Positions 16,083-24,603 of a stretch of 44,607 bases of DNA are shown here, one piece after another; the first letter of the stretch is position 1; every line of letters begins with the position of its first letter. Below the pieces are notes generated by a model, which was not told the DNA's origin, did no database searches, and worked only from the letters and a program-made list of their open reading frames with translations. Both the position numbers and the translations under genes were made by a program. Source of the stretch: Acidobacteriaceae bacterium (GTDB lineage: Bacteria; Acidobacteriota; Terriglobia; Terriglobales; Acidobacteriaceae); the NCBI GenBank assembly GCA_003140235.1, contig PLJN01000152.1, positions 1 through 44,607 on the forward strand. The letters are read 5' to 3'.

Positions 16083-17143
16083 GTCAACGAAATAAATTCG
16101 CGGTGTTTCTGGGGCTGCTGCTGGTCGTCGCGGTGACCTACTACTTCTTCACCACCAACAGATCTTCCGACCTGGTCCTGGTCGGCACTGTGGATGCCAA
16201 CCAGGTCGTGGTCAGTCCCCAGATCATGGGAAAAATTGCGCGGCTGGCAGTCCAGGAAGGCGACGCAGTGAAGGTCGGCGACACCATCGCGGTGCTCGAC
16301 GCTAACGAACTCACCGCGAACCGCCGCGCGGCCGAGGCCACGCTGGCCAGTCTTCGCAATCAGGTGGAGCAGACTCGGGCCACCGAAACGCAGACCCAGG
16401 GTGAGACGAGCAGCAACGTCGTCAACGCCCAGGCGCGATTACGCGCGGCGCAGGCGACTATGGCCCAGGCCCAGGCGGACCTGGTCCGCATTCAGGGAGA
16501 TTCGCAGCGTGCGATTGAACTGGCAAAGCAGGGCGTGGCGTCGCAGCAGCAGGCGGACGAGGCCGCCGCACAGCTTAAAGCCCAGCAAGCCCTAGTGCGG
16601 GCGATGACCGACCAGTTCCACGCCGCGCAGGCAGACTTAGTGACCGCGCAGGCGCACACCCATCTGGCGAACGCCGCCCAAAGCACCGTCGCCGCCACCC
16701 GCGATCAGGCATTGAACGCGCAGGCCCAACTTGAATCCGCCGAGACACGACTGGGCTACACCACGGTAGTGTCTCCGGTGAATGGAATTGTGACGGTCCG
16801 TGCGGCCCGTGAAGGCGAAGTTGTCAACGCCGGACAGGCAATCGTCGTGATCACCAACCTGGGCGATACCTGGGTACACGTCGCGATTCCTGAAACCGAT
16901 GCTGTGCATATTGCATTGGGTGATGCGCTCAGTGTGCGCCTGTCTTCCGGAGACATTCTCCCGGGCAAAGTAATTTTCAAAGCACCGGAAGCTGATTTCG
17001 CCACACAGCGCGACGTGGACCGTAACAAACGTGACATCAAGGCCATTGTGCTCAAAGTGCAAGTGGACAACAGCAAGAAAACGCTGGTTCCGGGAATGAC
17101 GGCCGAGGTGTTGGTCCCCATATCCAAAGTAGGGAAGCAGTGA
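16079..17143 (+). CDS. HlyD-family membrane fusion protein
   Basis: A 354-residue periplasmic adaptor of an ABC efflux system. It has one N-terminal membrane anchor (FAVFLGLLLVVAVTYYFF, residues 7-24) and a split biotinyl-lipoyl domain (VVSPQIMGKIARLAVQEGDAV with VSPVNGIVTVRAAREGEVV). Between these is a long Ala/Gln-rich coiled-coil hairpin (about 85-220), then a beta-barrel domain. It starts with GTG overlapping the tetR stop and ends overlapping the ABC ATPase start, so translation is coupled. Its organisation resembles the E. coli ybhG-F-S-R set. Confidence 0.92.
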   Translation: MSQRNKFAVFLGLLLVVAVTYYFFTTNRSSDLVLVGTVDANQVVVSPQIMGKIARLAVQEGDAVKVGDTIAVLDANELTANRRAAEATLASLRNQVEQTRATETQTQGETSSNVVNAQARLRAAQATMAQAQADLVRIQGDSQRAIELAKQGVASQQQADEAAAQLKAQQALVRAMTDQFHAAQADLVTAQAHTHLANAAQSTVAATRDQALNAQAQLESAETRLGYTTVVSPVNGIVTVRAAREGEVVNAGQAIVVITNLGDTWVHVAIPETDAVHIALGDALSVRLSSGDILPGKVIFKAPEADFATQRDVDRNKRDIKAIVLKVQVDNSKKTLVPGMTAEVLVPISKVGKQ

Positions 17144-18141
17144 ACGCTGAGCATAAAGCGATCGAGGTCATCAACATCGTCAAGCGCTACGGGAACTTCA
17201 CCGCGGTGGACGGTGTCTCTTTTGATGTGGCGGAAGGCGAAGTCTTTGGGCTGTTGGGCCCGAATGGCGCGGGCAAATCAACGCTGATTCGCATGATGAC
17301 TACGCTGTTGGAAATCACGAGCGGCGCCGCGATGATCGAAGGGAACGACGTGAGCAAAGATCCCAACAAAGCCCGCTTGTGCATGGGAGTGATTCCGCAA
17401 GCCATGACCAGTGACGGCGATCTGACTGTCTGGGAGAACCTGAGTATCTACTCGAAGCTGTACGGAATCCCGGCCGCGGACCGCCAAAGCTCGATCAAAG
17501 AATTGCTCGAACTCGTCGACCTGACTCAGTGGCGCGATGCTCCAGCCAAGAATCTTTCCGGAGGCATGCGGCGCAGGCTGGAGATCGCGCGCGGCCTGGT
17601 GCATCGGCCAAGAATATTTTTTCTCGATGAACCCACCACCGGTCTTGATCCGGTCTCCCGCGTGGCTGTCTGGGAGATGATCACCGAAATCAAGCAGAAG
17701 CGAAACCTTACCGTGCTCATCACTACGCACTACATGGACGAAGCCGACCGGCTCTGCGATCGCATTGCTATCGTGGACCACGGCAAGCTAGTGGCGCTGG
17801 ATTCTCCGCGGGCACTCAAGGCCAGCGTGCCTGGTTCCACAGTGATTGAAGCACAGTTCGGAAACGTCAAACCTGACTGGCAGCAAACGCTCGCTTCGCT
17901 GAGCGGCGTGAATTCCGTGAAGCCGCAAGGCTCGGACATGTATCGCGTTCTGACCGACGACGGTCCACAAACCACAACGGCCCTGGTTGAGGCTGCGATT
18001 CATGCTCAAGTCGTGATTAAATCGCTCACCGTGCAGAGCACAACGTTGGATGACGTCTTCGTTCACTACACGGGACGCCAGCTCCGCGATCATACAGTCG
18101 AAGCTGCGATGTATACATCGCCCGTGGCCTGGGGAAAATGA
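17140..18141 (+). CDS. ABC-2 type exporter ATP-binding protein
   Basis: A 333-residue DrrA/YbhF-like ABC ATPase. Walker A is GPNGAGKST, the signature is LSGGMRRRLEIARGL, Walker B is IFFLDEPTTGLDP and the H-loop is TTHYMDEAD. The C-terminal 90 residues are the usual accessory domain of drug exporters, ending in TLDDVFVHYTGRQLRD. The GTG start overlaps the hlyD stop by 4 nt. Together with the next gene it forms the transporter proper; the substrate is unknown. Confidence 0.93.
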   Translation: MNAEHKAIEVINIVKRYGNFTAVDGVSFDVAEGEVFGLLGPNGAGKSTLIRMMTTLLEITSGAAMIEGNDVSKDPNKARLCMGVIPQAMTSDGDLTVWENLSIYSKLYGIPAADRQSSIKELLELVDLTQWRDAPAKNLSGGMRRRLEIARGLVHRPRIFFLDEPTTGLDPVSRVAVWEMITEIKQKRNLTVLITTHYMDEADRLCDRIAIVDHGKLVALDSPRALKASVPGSTVIEAQFGNVKPDWQQTLASLSGVNSVKPQGSDMYRVLTDDGPQTTTALVEAAIHAQVVIKSLTVQSTTLDDVFVHYTGRQLRDHTVEAAMYTSPVAWGK

Positions 18142-18144
18142 ATC

Positions 18145-19275
18145 GTGCCCGCATTCTTTAAGACCGAACGCATGATGGCCATCGTGGAGCGCGATCTGCG
18201 CAAGTTTTTCCGCTCGCCCGCGCTCATGATGGCGGCCATGGTTTTCCCGCTGGTGCAATTGATCGTGCTGGGCAACGCTTTCGGCGGCAAGATTCGAGAT
18301 GCCAAAGTCGGAATTGTAGACAACGATCACGGTCCGCAGGCTGTCCGCGTGAAAGAAGCGCTGCGCGCTATCCAGAGCAACGCCCGCACGTTCCAGCCGA
18401 TTGTCTATAACGATGAGCGGAAAATGACGGACGACATCCGCAAGGGCAACATCAACGCCGGGGTGATTATTCCGCTGCAATTTTCTCGCGACGTCTATGA
18501 GCAATCACGACCGAGGTTGGCGCTGGTGCTCGACAACACCGATAACTTCATGACCTCCGCTTTTGAAGACAGCCTCACGCGGCTAGTGGACGCGCTCAAT
18601 CAGCCCAACATCCAGCCGCGCGTGGTGCAGCAGATTGAGCTTGAAGTGGTGGAGCTTTATCCCTATGTCGAGTACATGAAATATCTGCTGCCCGGATCGA
18701 TCGCGCTGGCCATGTTTGTGAGCGTGATGATCGGCGGCGGCATTGTGTATATTGACGATAAGGCCCGCGGCGTCCACGAAGGTTATCTGGTCACGCCCAT
18801 CACCAAAATGGAGCTGGTCGCCGGACTCAATCTGGCCGGAGCATCCAAAGCCATGGGCGCAGGCATTGTGCTGACGCTGATCGGGTCATTGATCGCCGGA
18901 GTAGGTGGTGCGTTTCGTCCCGCCAATATGCTGTGGCTGCTATTACTGATTGTGATGACGTCATTCGCATTTATCGCGATGATGTTTTTCATGATGGTGC
19001 GCGTGAATGATCCGCTGATCCCGCGCGCCATTTTCGGAATTCTGAACACGCTGCTTTATTTCCCGAGCGGCGCCATTTATCCAACGCTGGCTTTTCCCAA
19101 GTGGCTGCAGTGGATTGCCTGGATTGATCCATTTTCATACTCGGTGCACGGGTTCAAAGCGGTGCTGCTCAAGGGAGTGGGATTTGCCGCGATCTGGCCA
19201 GACCTGTTGTATCTTAGTGTGTTCAGCCTCGTGATGTTCGTGTTTTCAACCCTGCTGTTCAAACGAACGCTCTGA
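18145..19275 (+). CDS. ABC-2 type exporter permease
   Basis: A 376-residue membrane subunit. It has an N-terminal segment after ERDLRKFFRSPALM, an external domain of about 140 residues, and five more hydrophobic helices in the C-terminal half (MFVSVMIGGGIVYIDDKARG, LLLLIVMTSFAFIAMMFFMM, YLSVFSLVMFVFSTLLF). This is the YbhS/YhhJ layout. It starts at GTG 3 nt after the ATPase stop; an ATG at 18172 is an alternative start. One permease gene with this ATPase suggests a homodimer. Confidence 0.9.
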   Translation: MPAFFKTERMMAIVERDLRKFFRSPALMMAAMVFPLVQLIVLGNAFGGKIRDAKVGIVDNDHGPQAVRVKEALRAIQSNARTFQPIVYNDERKMTDDIRKGNINAGVIIPLQFSRDVYEQSRPRLALVLDNTDNFMTSAFEDSLTRLVDALNQPNIQPRVVQQIELEVVELYPYVEYMKYLLPGSIALAMFVSVMIGGGIVYIDDKARGVHEGYLVTPITKMELVAGLNLAGASKAMGAGIVLTLIGSLIAGVGGAFRPANMLWLLLLIVMTSFAFIAMMFFMMVRVNDPLIPRAIFGILNTLLYFPSGAIYPTLAFPKWLQWIAWIDPFSYSVHGFKAVLLKGVGFAAIWPDLLYLSVFSLVMFVFSTLLFKRTL

Positions 19276-19288
19276 AAAAGGACCTCTT

Positions 19289-19762
19289 ATGGCATTGATG
19301 GACGCAAAAGAATATGATCCCGCGCCGGCACGCCGTCGCTGGAAACTGATTGGGGCCGCAGTCGTTGTGTTGGTGGTCGGATTAATCGCATGGCGCATTT
19401 TTCGCTTTTGGCCAGAAGAGCACGTGATCAACAAATTCTTCCAGGCAATTGAAGCGAAGAACTTCGAAGAAGCCTACGCGATCTACAACGGCGATCCGGA
19501 CTGGAAACAGCATCCGGACAAGTACAAGGGTTATACGTTGGACCGGTTTGTTCTCGATTGGGGACCCAGCGGAGACTACGGCCCCATCACCGACCACCAC
19601 GTGGACTGCTCTCTGGAGCTTCCCACCAAGGATTCAGGTTCACCCAGCGGAATTATTGTGGTGGTTACCGTGAATCATCGCGCGCAATCGCAGTCGCTGT
19701 GGGTGGAAAAGAAATCAAAGACCATTACGCTTTCGCCGCGGGACGTGGTCTGTCATGGATAG
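19289..19762 (+). CDS. Small membrane-anchored protein, last gene of the export operon
   Basis: A 157-residue protein with a short basic N-terminus, one membrane helix (LIGAAVVVLVVGLIAW, about residues 20-36) and an exposed domain starting INKFFQAIEAKNFEEAYAIY. This opening is typical of NTF2-like / DUF4878 domains, which would fit an accessory role, but the family call is weak. AAAGGA lies 8 nt before the ATG, 13 nt after the permease gene. It is probably made with the transporter. Its 3' end runs into the first CGAGCGTAGCGAG repeat element. Confidence 0.72.
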   Translation: MALMDAKEYDPAPARRRWKLIGAAVVVLVVGLIAWRIFRFWPEEHVINKFFQAIEAKNFEEAYAIYNGDPDWKQHPDKYKGYTLDRFVLDWGPSGDYGPITDHHVDCSLELPTKDSGSPSGIIVVVTVNHRAQSQSLWVEKKSKTITLSPRDVVCHG

Positions 19763-19774
19763 GTTTTTCTGACA

Positions 19775-19932
19775 CCTCGAGCGTAGCGAGAGGCCCCTAC
19801 CCTTCAGAGAGCGTATCCCTTCTCGCTGATTCCTTGAGAAGCAGCCGCAAGAAAACGCTATTTTTATCCTAAGGCGTTGTTGCCGCACTCGGCGATCATC
19901 GGTGCGATAGGGACCTCTCGCTACGCTCGAGG
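19775..19932. repeat. Inverted-repeat element, copy A of the CGAGCGTAGCGAG family
   Basis: The ends are perfect 19-bp inverted repeats: CCTCGAGCGTAGCGAGAGG at 19775-19793 and its complement at 19914-19932. Inside the arms are CCCCTAC (left) and GATAGGGA (right), also seen in copies B and C. It sits between convergent genes, and its right arm contains the last three codons and the stop of fabD. No internal gene is visible. It could act as a bidirectional terminator or be a mobile miniature element. Confidence 0.8.
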
Positions 19933-20862
19933 TTGCAGAAGAAGCTTGTGCAGCGATGCCTCATCTTCCACGTTCATCGCCGCTTGCGAACGGTCAATCT
20001 GACGCATGAGCCCAGTCAGGACTTTCCCCGGACCGGTTTCAATGAAAGTTGTCACACCGAGCTGGATAAGTTTCTGTATGGAATCTGACCACTGGACAGC
20101 GCCGGTTACCTGCTGGATCAACGCCGCGCGGGAAGCGTCGGCGGTGGTCTTTGGCTCCGCGTCAATGTTGCTGATGACGGGAACTCCGGGATTGCTGAGC
20201 TGCAGCGCGCTCAGGTCAGCTGCCAGACGGTCCTGCGCCGGCTGCATCAGAGCGCAATGAAAAGGTGCGCTCACAGACAGCATGATGGCGCGCTTGGCTC
20301 CGCGTTGTTTTGCCAACTCCGCGGCGCGCTCCACCGCTTTCGCATGTCCTGAGATCACGATCTGATCGGGAGAGTTGATGTTGGCCGGAGAAACCACTTC
20401 TCCCTGAGCAGCTTCATTGCAAACATCCTGCAACGCATCAATCGACATGCCGAGCACTGCGGCCATCGCGCCCTGGCCTGCAGGGACAGCTTCCTGCATG
20501 TACTGGCCGCGTTTGCGGACGGCGCGCACGGCGTCGGCAAAAGAAAATGTTCCGGCCGCGACGTGGGCTGAATACTCGCCCAGGCTGTGTCCGGCAACGT
20601 ACTGCGGCGTAATTCCTTTTTCTTTGAGCACGCGAACTACCGCGATGCTCATAGTGAGCACCGCCGGCTGGGTGTTCTCCGTCATCTTGAGCTGGTCTTC
20701 CGGGCCTTCAAAGCACAGTTGGGAGAGAGAGAAGCCCAGAGCGTCATCAGCTTCCTGAAAAGTTTGGCGCGCGATGGGATACAGGCTGGCAAGTTCTTTG
20801 CCCATTCCGGCTGCTTGTGATCCTTGTCCAGGGAAGAGGAAAGCGATTGCCGGGGAGGTCAT
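19921..20862 (-). CDS. fabD: Malonyl-CoA:ACP transacylase
   Basis: Loads malonate onto acyl carrier protein for fatty acid synthesis. The 313-residue sequence has FLFPGQGSQAAGMG at the N-terminus, the nucleophile Ser93 in GHSLGEYSA, the Arg in KRGQYMQ and the catalytic His in APFHCALM. The ATG follows the plsX stop directly (TAGATG). The last residues (PRA) and the stop TAG are encoded by the right arm of a repeat element, so the original C-terminus may have been replaced. Confidence 0.95.
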   Translation of the reverse strand: MTSPAIAFLFPGQGSQAAGMGKELASLYPIARQTFQEADDALGFSLSQLCFEGPEDQLKMTENTQPAVLTMSIAVVRVLKEKGITPQYVAGHSLGEYSAHVAAGTFSFADAVRAVRKRGQYMQEAVPAGQGAMAAVLGMSIDALQDVCNEAAQGEVVSPANINSPDQIVISGHAKAVERAAELAKQRGAKRAIMLSVSAPFHCALMQPAQDRLAADLSALQLSNPGVPVISNIDAEPKTTADASRAALIQQVTGAVQWSDSIQKLIQLGVTTFIETGPGKVLTGLMRQIDRSQAAMNVEDEASLHKLLLQPRA

Positions 20863-21921
20863 CTAATCTTCTTTCCAGCTTTCGCCGGCGGCAGCAGCGG
20901 CGACGACCGCGGCCTCGGCCCGGTTGGATGTAAATTCCTGTTCAATGCGCTGGTTGATGCCGGACTCAGCAAACTGCTTGGCCACGCGGATGGCATTCTT
21001 GATGGCGTTATTGTTCGAGGCGCCATGGCCGACGATGGCCACGCCCTTCAGGCCCAGCAGCGGCGCGCCACCGTATTCGGAGTAGTCAAGACGCTTGCCA
21101 AAATCCACAAACGCCCGGCGCGAGAGCAGAGCGCCTACTTGCGAAGTAATGGTTGACTTGAGTGATTCTTTGAGCAGATAGCGGACGGCTTCCACCAAGC
21201 CCTCGGAAATCTTCAACGCAACGTTGCCGACGAAGCCGTCGCACACGATGACGTCAACATGTCCGTTGTAGAGATCGCGGCCTTCCACATTGCCGATGAA
21301 ATTCAGCGGCAGGTCTTTCAGCAGCGCGTACGCCTGGCGAGTCAGCTCGTTGCCTTTGGTTTCTTCTTCGCCAATGGACAGCAGGCCAACGGTGGGTTTT
21401 TCCGTGCCAAAAATCGAGCGGCTGTACATTTCACCCATGATGGCGAACTGGGCCAGGTTCTGCGGCTTGGAATCAACGTTAGCGCCGACGTCAATCAGAA
21501 TGCAGGGCTTCGCGGCAGACGTGGGGAACACCATGGCCAGCGCCGGGCGATCAACGCCGGGCAGCGCTCCCATCACCATCTTCGCCGTCGCCATGGCCGC
21601 GCCAGTATGGCCGGCGGTCACAAAGCCGATGGCTTTCTTGTCTCGCACCAGACGCAGGCCCACGCGCATGCTGGAGTCGCGCTTGCTGCGCACCGCCTGC
21701 GCGGCTTTCTCATCCATGGTGATGACCTGGCTGGCGTTGACTATTTCAATCGGCAGATAACTCGCGGAAGGGTGGTTCTTGAGTTCGCGCTTCAGTTGCG
21801 CTTCCGGCCCGACGAGCAGGACCTTGACGCCGTAGTGGCGCGCCGCTGCCAGCGCCCCTTCAATTTCAGGCTTGGGAGCGCGGTCAGACCCCATCGCGTC
21901 GAGAGCTATGACGGTTTGCAC
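20863..21921 (-). CDS. plsX: Phosphate acyltransferase PlsX
   Basis: Makes acyl-phosphate from acyl-ACP, the first step of phospholipid synthesis by the PlsX/PlsY route. The 352-residue sequence shows [19 protein letters not shown] at the start, [33 protein letters not shown], and [14 protein letters not shown], all standard. It begins 9 nt after rpmF and abuts fabD: the conserved DUF177-rpmF-plsX-fabD order seen across many bacteria. Confidence 0.96.
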   Translation of the reverse strand: MQTVIALDAMGSDRAPKPEIEGALAAARHYGVKVLLVGPEAQLKRELKNHPSASYLPIEIVNASQVITMDEKAAQAVRSKRDSSMRVGLRLVRDKKAIGFVTAGHTGAAMATAKMVMGALPGVDRPALAMVFPTSAAKPCILIDVGANVDSKPQNLAQFAIMGEMYSRSIFGTEKPTVGLLSIGEEETKGNELTRQAYALLKDLPLNFIGNVEGRDLYNGHVDVIVCDGFVGNVALKISEGLVEAVRYLLKESLKSTITSQVGALLSRRAFVDFGKRLDYSEYGGAPLLGLKGVAIVGHGASNNNAIKNAIRVAKQFAESGINQRIEQEFTSNRAEAAVVAAAAAGESWKED

Positions 21922-21930
21922 AGAGATGGT

Positions 21931-22116
21931 TTACTTGGTTTCTTTTACTTCTACGATTTCGCGGCCCTTGTAAAAACCACACTTGGGACACACGCGATGC
22001 GGCATTTTGCGTTCATGGCAGTTCGGACACTCCGAAGTTACAACTGCCGTGAGAAAGTCATGGGCGCGGCGCTTCGAAGTGCGTGCCTGCGAGTGCCGCC
22101 GTTTTGGATTGGGCAT
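21931..22116 (-). CDS. rpmF: Ribosomal protein L32
   Basis: A 61-residue L32 of the large ribosomal subunit. It has the basic MPNPKRRHSQARTSKRRAHD start and an intact four-cysteine zinc ribbon (C30-C33 and C43-C46), so it is the zinc-binding (C+) form. It lies between the DUF177 gene (29 nt upstream) and plsX. Confidence 0.96.
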   Translation of the reverse strand: MPNPKRRHSQARTSKRRAHDFLTAVVTSECPNCHERKMPHRVCPKCGFYKGREIVEVKETK

Positions 22117-22145
22117 TGAATTAAACCTTTCGTAAATAAATTCGT

Positions 22146-22697
22146 TCAGCGTTCCAATTTCTTGCGAATGTCACCCAGCGCCGTCCAGCGCGGATCGGAG
22201 GCGTTGCTGGCACAATTGCAACTCTCCGTATTCCGATTGCTCCCGCAGTGTGGACACAAGCCCTGGCAGTCCGCACGGCAAAGCAGCTTCACTGGCAATG
22301 CCAGCAGTACCTGCTCTTTCAGTACATCTTCCAGCAGGATACCGTCGCCTTCATAATATCCAATTTCCATCTCCGCCAGACCGATGGAGGTGTCCTTGCC
22401 GGACGCGTCAGCCCCTAACGGGCGATAGATCAAATCAAACGACTCGGCCACCGCGTGGGCCACCGGTTCCAGACAGCGGGAACAGGGCAGCACCAGCTTG
22501 GTGGAAAACTTGCCCACCAGGCGGATGTCGTCCACAATGTCTTTTCCGCCCCGGTCTTCCCGGACCATTTCAACCCGTCCCGCAGCCAGCAGAGGGGCCG
22601 TTTGCTCGACCTCCTGCCCAAGATCAATCGCCCTGGGCGGGAAGGCTTCGTCAAATAATACCTTCCGAAGCTCAAGTTCCTTGACTGTTATGAACAT
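22146..22697 (-). CDS. DUF177 (YceD) protein
   Basis: A 183-residue member of the YceD/DUF177 family, almost always encoded just before rpmF and thought to act in 23S rRNA or ribosome assembly. The ATG at 22697 has GGAG 8 nt upstream and matches the family N-terminus (MFITVKELELRK); the frame is open 32 codons further. Key cysteines are present: LPCSRCLEP in the middle and the C-terminal LCRADCQGLCPHCG cluster, probably a metal site. Confidence 0.9.
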   Translation of the reverse strand: MFITVKELELRKVLFDEAFPPRAIDLGQEVEQTAPLLAAGRVEMVREDRGGKDIVDDIRLVGKFSTKLVLPCSRCLEPVAHAVAESFDLIYRPLGADASGKDTSIGLAEMEIGYYEGDGILLEDVLKEQVLLALPVKLLCRADCQGLCPHCGSNRNTESCNCASNASDPRWTALGDIRKKLER

Positions 22698-22851
22698 AGG
22701 ACTGCTCCGGGACTGTATATCCGACGCGAAGCACCTAGCGGGGAAACGCGGGAAGCTGTACTTAAGAATAAGGCGGTCGGGAGACAGTGTCAAGAAAGCG
22801 GACAGCCCGCTCCCAATCCCAGTCGTTCCAGGATCGTCGCTTCAGGGCCGC

Positions 22852-23568
22852 TTATTTCCCGGCCTTAAGTTTGGCAGCAGCAATGCTCCCAGCCGGAGAA
22901 GGCGGTGGGTTCTCTTTTTGGATTTGCTGGTAGAGATTGGCCGCGTCGAGGGGACTGGTGGTCATGTACATGTCCGCCAGCTCAAGCTGGGCTTCAGCTT
23001 TAGAGACGGTGTTGGACGGACGGTCGGCGAGCTCTTTGTAGAGCTTGGCGGCATCCGGCTGACGGCCGATGGCCCGGTAGTGGTTCGCCAGCGCCAGCTT
23101 GGACAGAGAAGCGATGTCCTGGTCGCGGGAATCAGCGAGACTTTTTAACTGCTGCTCGCCAGATGCGTCGTCGCCTGCCTGCAATGTCGCTGCGCCCGCC
23201 ATGTAGAGCGCGATTTTTCCGGCTTTGGTGTAGGGATACTTGTCGGCCACATCTTTGAAGAGTTTTGCCGATTCTTTACCGCGCTCGGCCATGGTGGTAT
23301 AGGTTGGTACGCCTTCCGTCGGCACCGGAGCACCTTCCTCGCGCAACGGCGTGGCGAAAGTCCGCATGGCTTTGCTGAGAGCAAAGTTTGCCTGGTCACT
23401 CTGACGGTTGTGCCAGACCAGCAAGCCAATGGTCACCCCGGCGACGATCAGCACAGCGCTGGTCACCCAGATCACAGTCTTGCGATGACCGCTGGCCCAA
23501 TGAACGGCATCCTGGGCGGTTTCGGCGAATTTATCTTGCTTCAATTTGTGACGGGTATAACTGTGCAC
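22852..23568 (-). CDS. YfgM-like TPR membrane protein
   Basis: A 238-residue protein with a cytoplasmic start of about 30 residues, one membrane helix (VIWVTSAVLIVAGVTIGLLV, about 31-50) and a periplasmic helical TPR region (for example ADKYPYTKAGKIALYMAGAA and KLALANHYRAIGRQPDAAKL). This is the layout of YfgM/DUF2133 proteins, which associate with the Sec translocon in E. coli. The start is GTG with AAGG upstream. It precedes DUF177 by 154 nt, so it may have its own transcript. Confidence 0.8.
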   Translation of the reverse strand: MHSYTRHKLKQDKFAETAQDAVHWASGHRKTVIWVTSAVLIVAGVTIGLLVWHNRQSDQANFALSKAMRTFATPLREEGAPVPTEGVPTYTTMAERGKESAKLFKDVADKYPYTKAGKIALYMAGAATLQAGDDASGEQQLKSLADSRDQDIASLSKLALANHYRAIGRQPDAAKLYKELADRPSNTVSKAEAQLELADMYMTTSPLDAANLYQQIQKENPPPSPAGSIAAAKLKAGK

Positions 23569-23619
23569 GTTGTGGGACCTTCTTCAGGCGGGATAAGTGG
23601 CTTAAACACAGTAGTTTAA

Positions 23620-23787
23620 CAAGGCCGCTGCTGTGGCGTCAAACGATCTCGCTTGTGGTTCGATGGCGGAACCTCGTCGTATCTCAAGAACGGCGCCCAA
23701 ACCACCAACCTCCCGTTGGGTGATTTGTTCAAGCAAATGATGGACAAAAAGAATAAGCAACAGCAGAAGAAGAAATCGTCGCCATGA
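23620..23787 (+). pseudogene. Remnant of a gene 3' end (about 55 codons)
   Basis: A frame open from 23620 reads LWFDGGTSSYLKNGAQTTNL, then an amphipathic stretch and a very basic Lys/Gln tail before the TGA at 23785. It looks like the true C-terminus of a protein but has no plausible start or ribosome site; the only nearby start is a TTG at 23653. It converges on the zinc-ribbon gene with 7 nt between stops. I do not recognise the parent protein. It could also be a small real gene. Confidence 0.35.
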
Positions 23788-23794
23788 GGATTCC

Positions 23795-24529
23795 TTAGTG
23801 GCTGTTTTGGGGAATCTTCACTCTCTGGGCAAACTTTGCGACTTCTTCCCTGCCGTCCTTCTCCGATAACTGGCCATTCACCATCTTTTTATAAAGCTGT
23901 CTGGCGAACGTACCTGACACCTTGAAGGATGTCCGTGAGCTGTCAATCACAAAGACATCGCTGACCGGCGCATTGGAATGCTTGGACATTGCACTCCCTA
24001 CAAGAGAGAACGTAACCAGGAGCGTATTTCTTCTGAGCATGCCATCCTTTGCTAGGGCTGGAGCCGGATAGCCCACGACAAGTCCAATCATACCGTTGGT
24101 CTCCCCCGTCAGCTGGCACTCAATGCCCTTGACGGAGTTTTTCAAAAAGGCCGTCAACTGTTGCTGGACTTCGGCACACATTAGGCGGCCTTCTCTTGCC
24201 CGATCTTCGGCGCTAGTCAGGGCGGGTGCGATTGCGGTTTTGCTGTCACTGTTCGCAAGTGTTTTGGGGGTCCCCTTCCCGTCATTCTTTGCGAACTCGA
24301 TCATCGCACCGAGGAAAATCGCAAAGAGGACGCAGAGGCCAACTAAGACGGTGACAACGATGCCAACGATCTTTAATGTGTTGTCACCTTGCTTCTTGAC
24401 CACCGCAGGAGGAGGTGGAACAGCACTTGGAGACATTCCTACATTTGTTGCTGGCAGAGCCGTGCCACAAGCCTGACAGAATCTAGACAGCGGGTCGTTC
24501 TGCACGCCGCATTGCGCGCAAAATGCCAT
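23795..24529 (-). CDS. Zinc-ribbon membrane protein of unknown function
   Basis: A 244-residue protein. The ATG at 24529 has GGAGG 9 nt upstream and starts a zinc ribbon (FCAQCGVQNDPLSRFCQACG, two CxxC pairs). Next come a Pro-rich linker and one membrane helix (IVGIVVTVLVGLCVLFAIFLGAMI-like, about 53-76). The exposed C-terminal domain of about 150 residues has two more cysteines (MCAEVQQQL and IECQL) and TFARQLYKKMVNGQL. Such zinc-ribbon-plus-helix proteins are common and mostly uncharacterised. Confidence 0.78.
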   Translation of the reverse strand: MAFCAQCGVQNDPLSRFCQACGTALPATNVGMSPSAVPPPPAVVKKQGDNTLKIVGIVVTVLVGLCVLFAIFLGAMIEFAKNDGKGTPKTLANSDSKTAIAPALTSAEDRAREGRLMCAEVQQQLTAFLKNSVKGIECQLTGETNGMIGLVVGYPAPALAKDGMLRRNTLLVTFSLVGSAMSKHSNAPVSDVFVIDSSRTSFKVSGTFARQLYKKMVNGQLSEKDGREEVAKFAQRVKIPQNSH

Positions 24530-24603
24530 CCTCTCACGCCTCCAAGAGCGAAAGAATAGCAAGATAACAACTGCTAGGCAAGGGCGCATTTTCTCCTGCT
24601 TCC

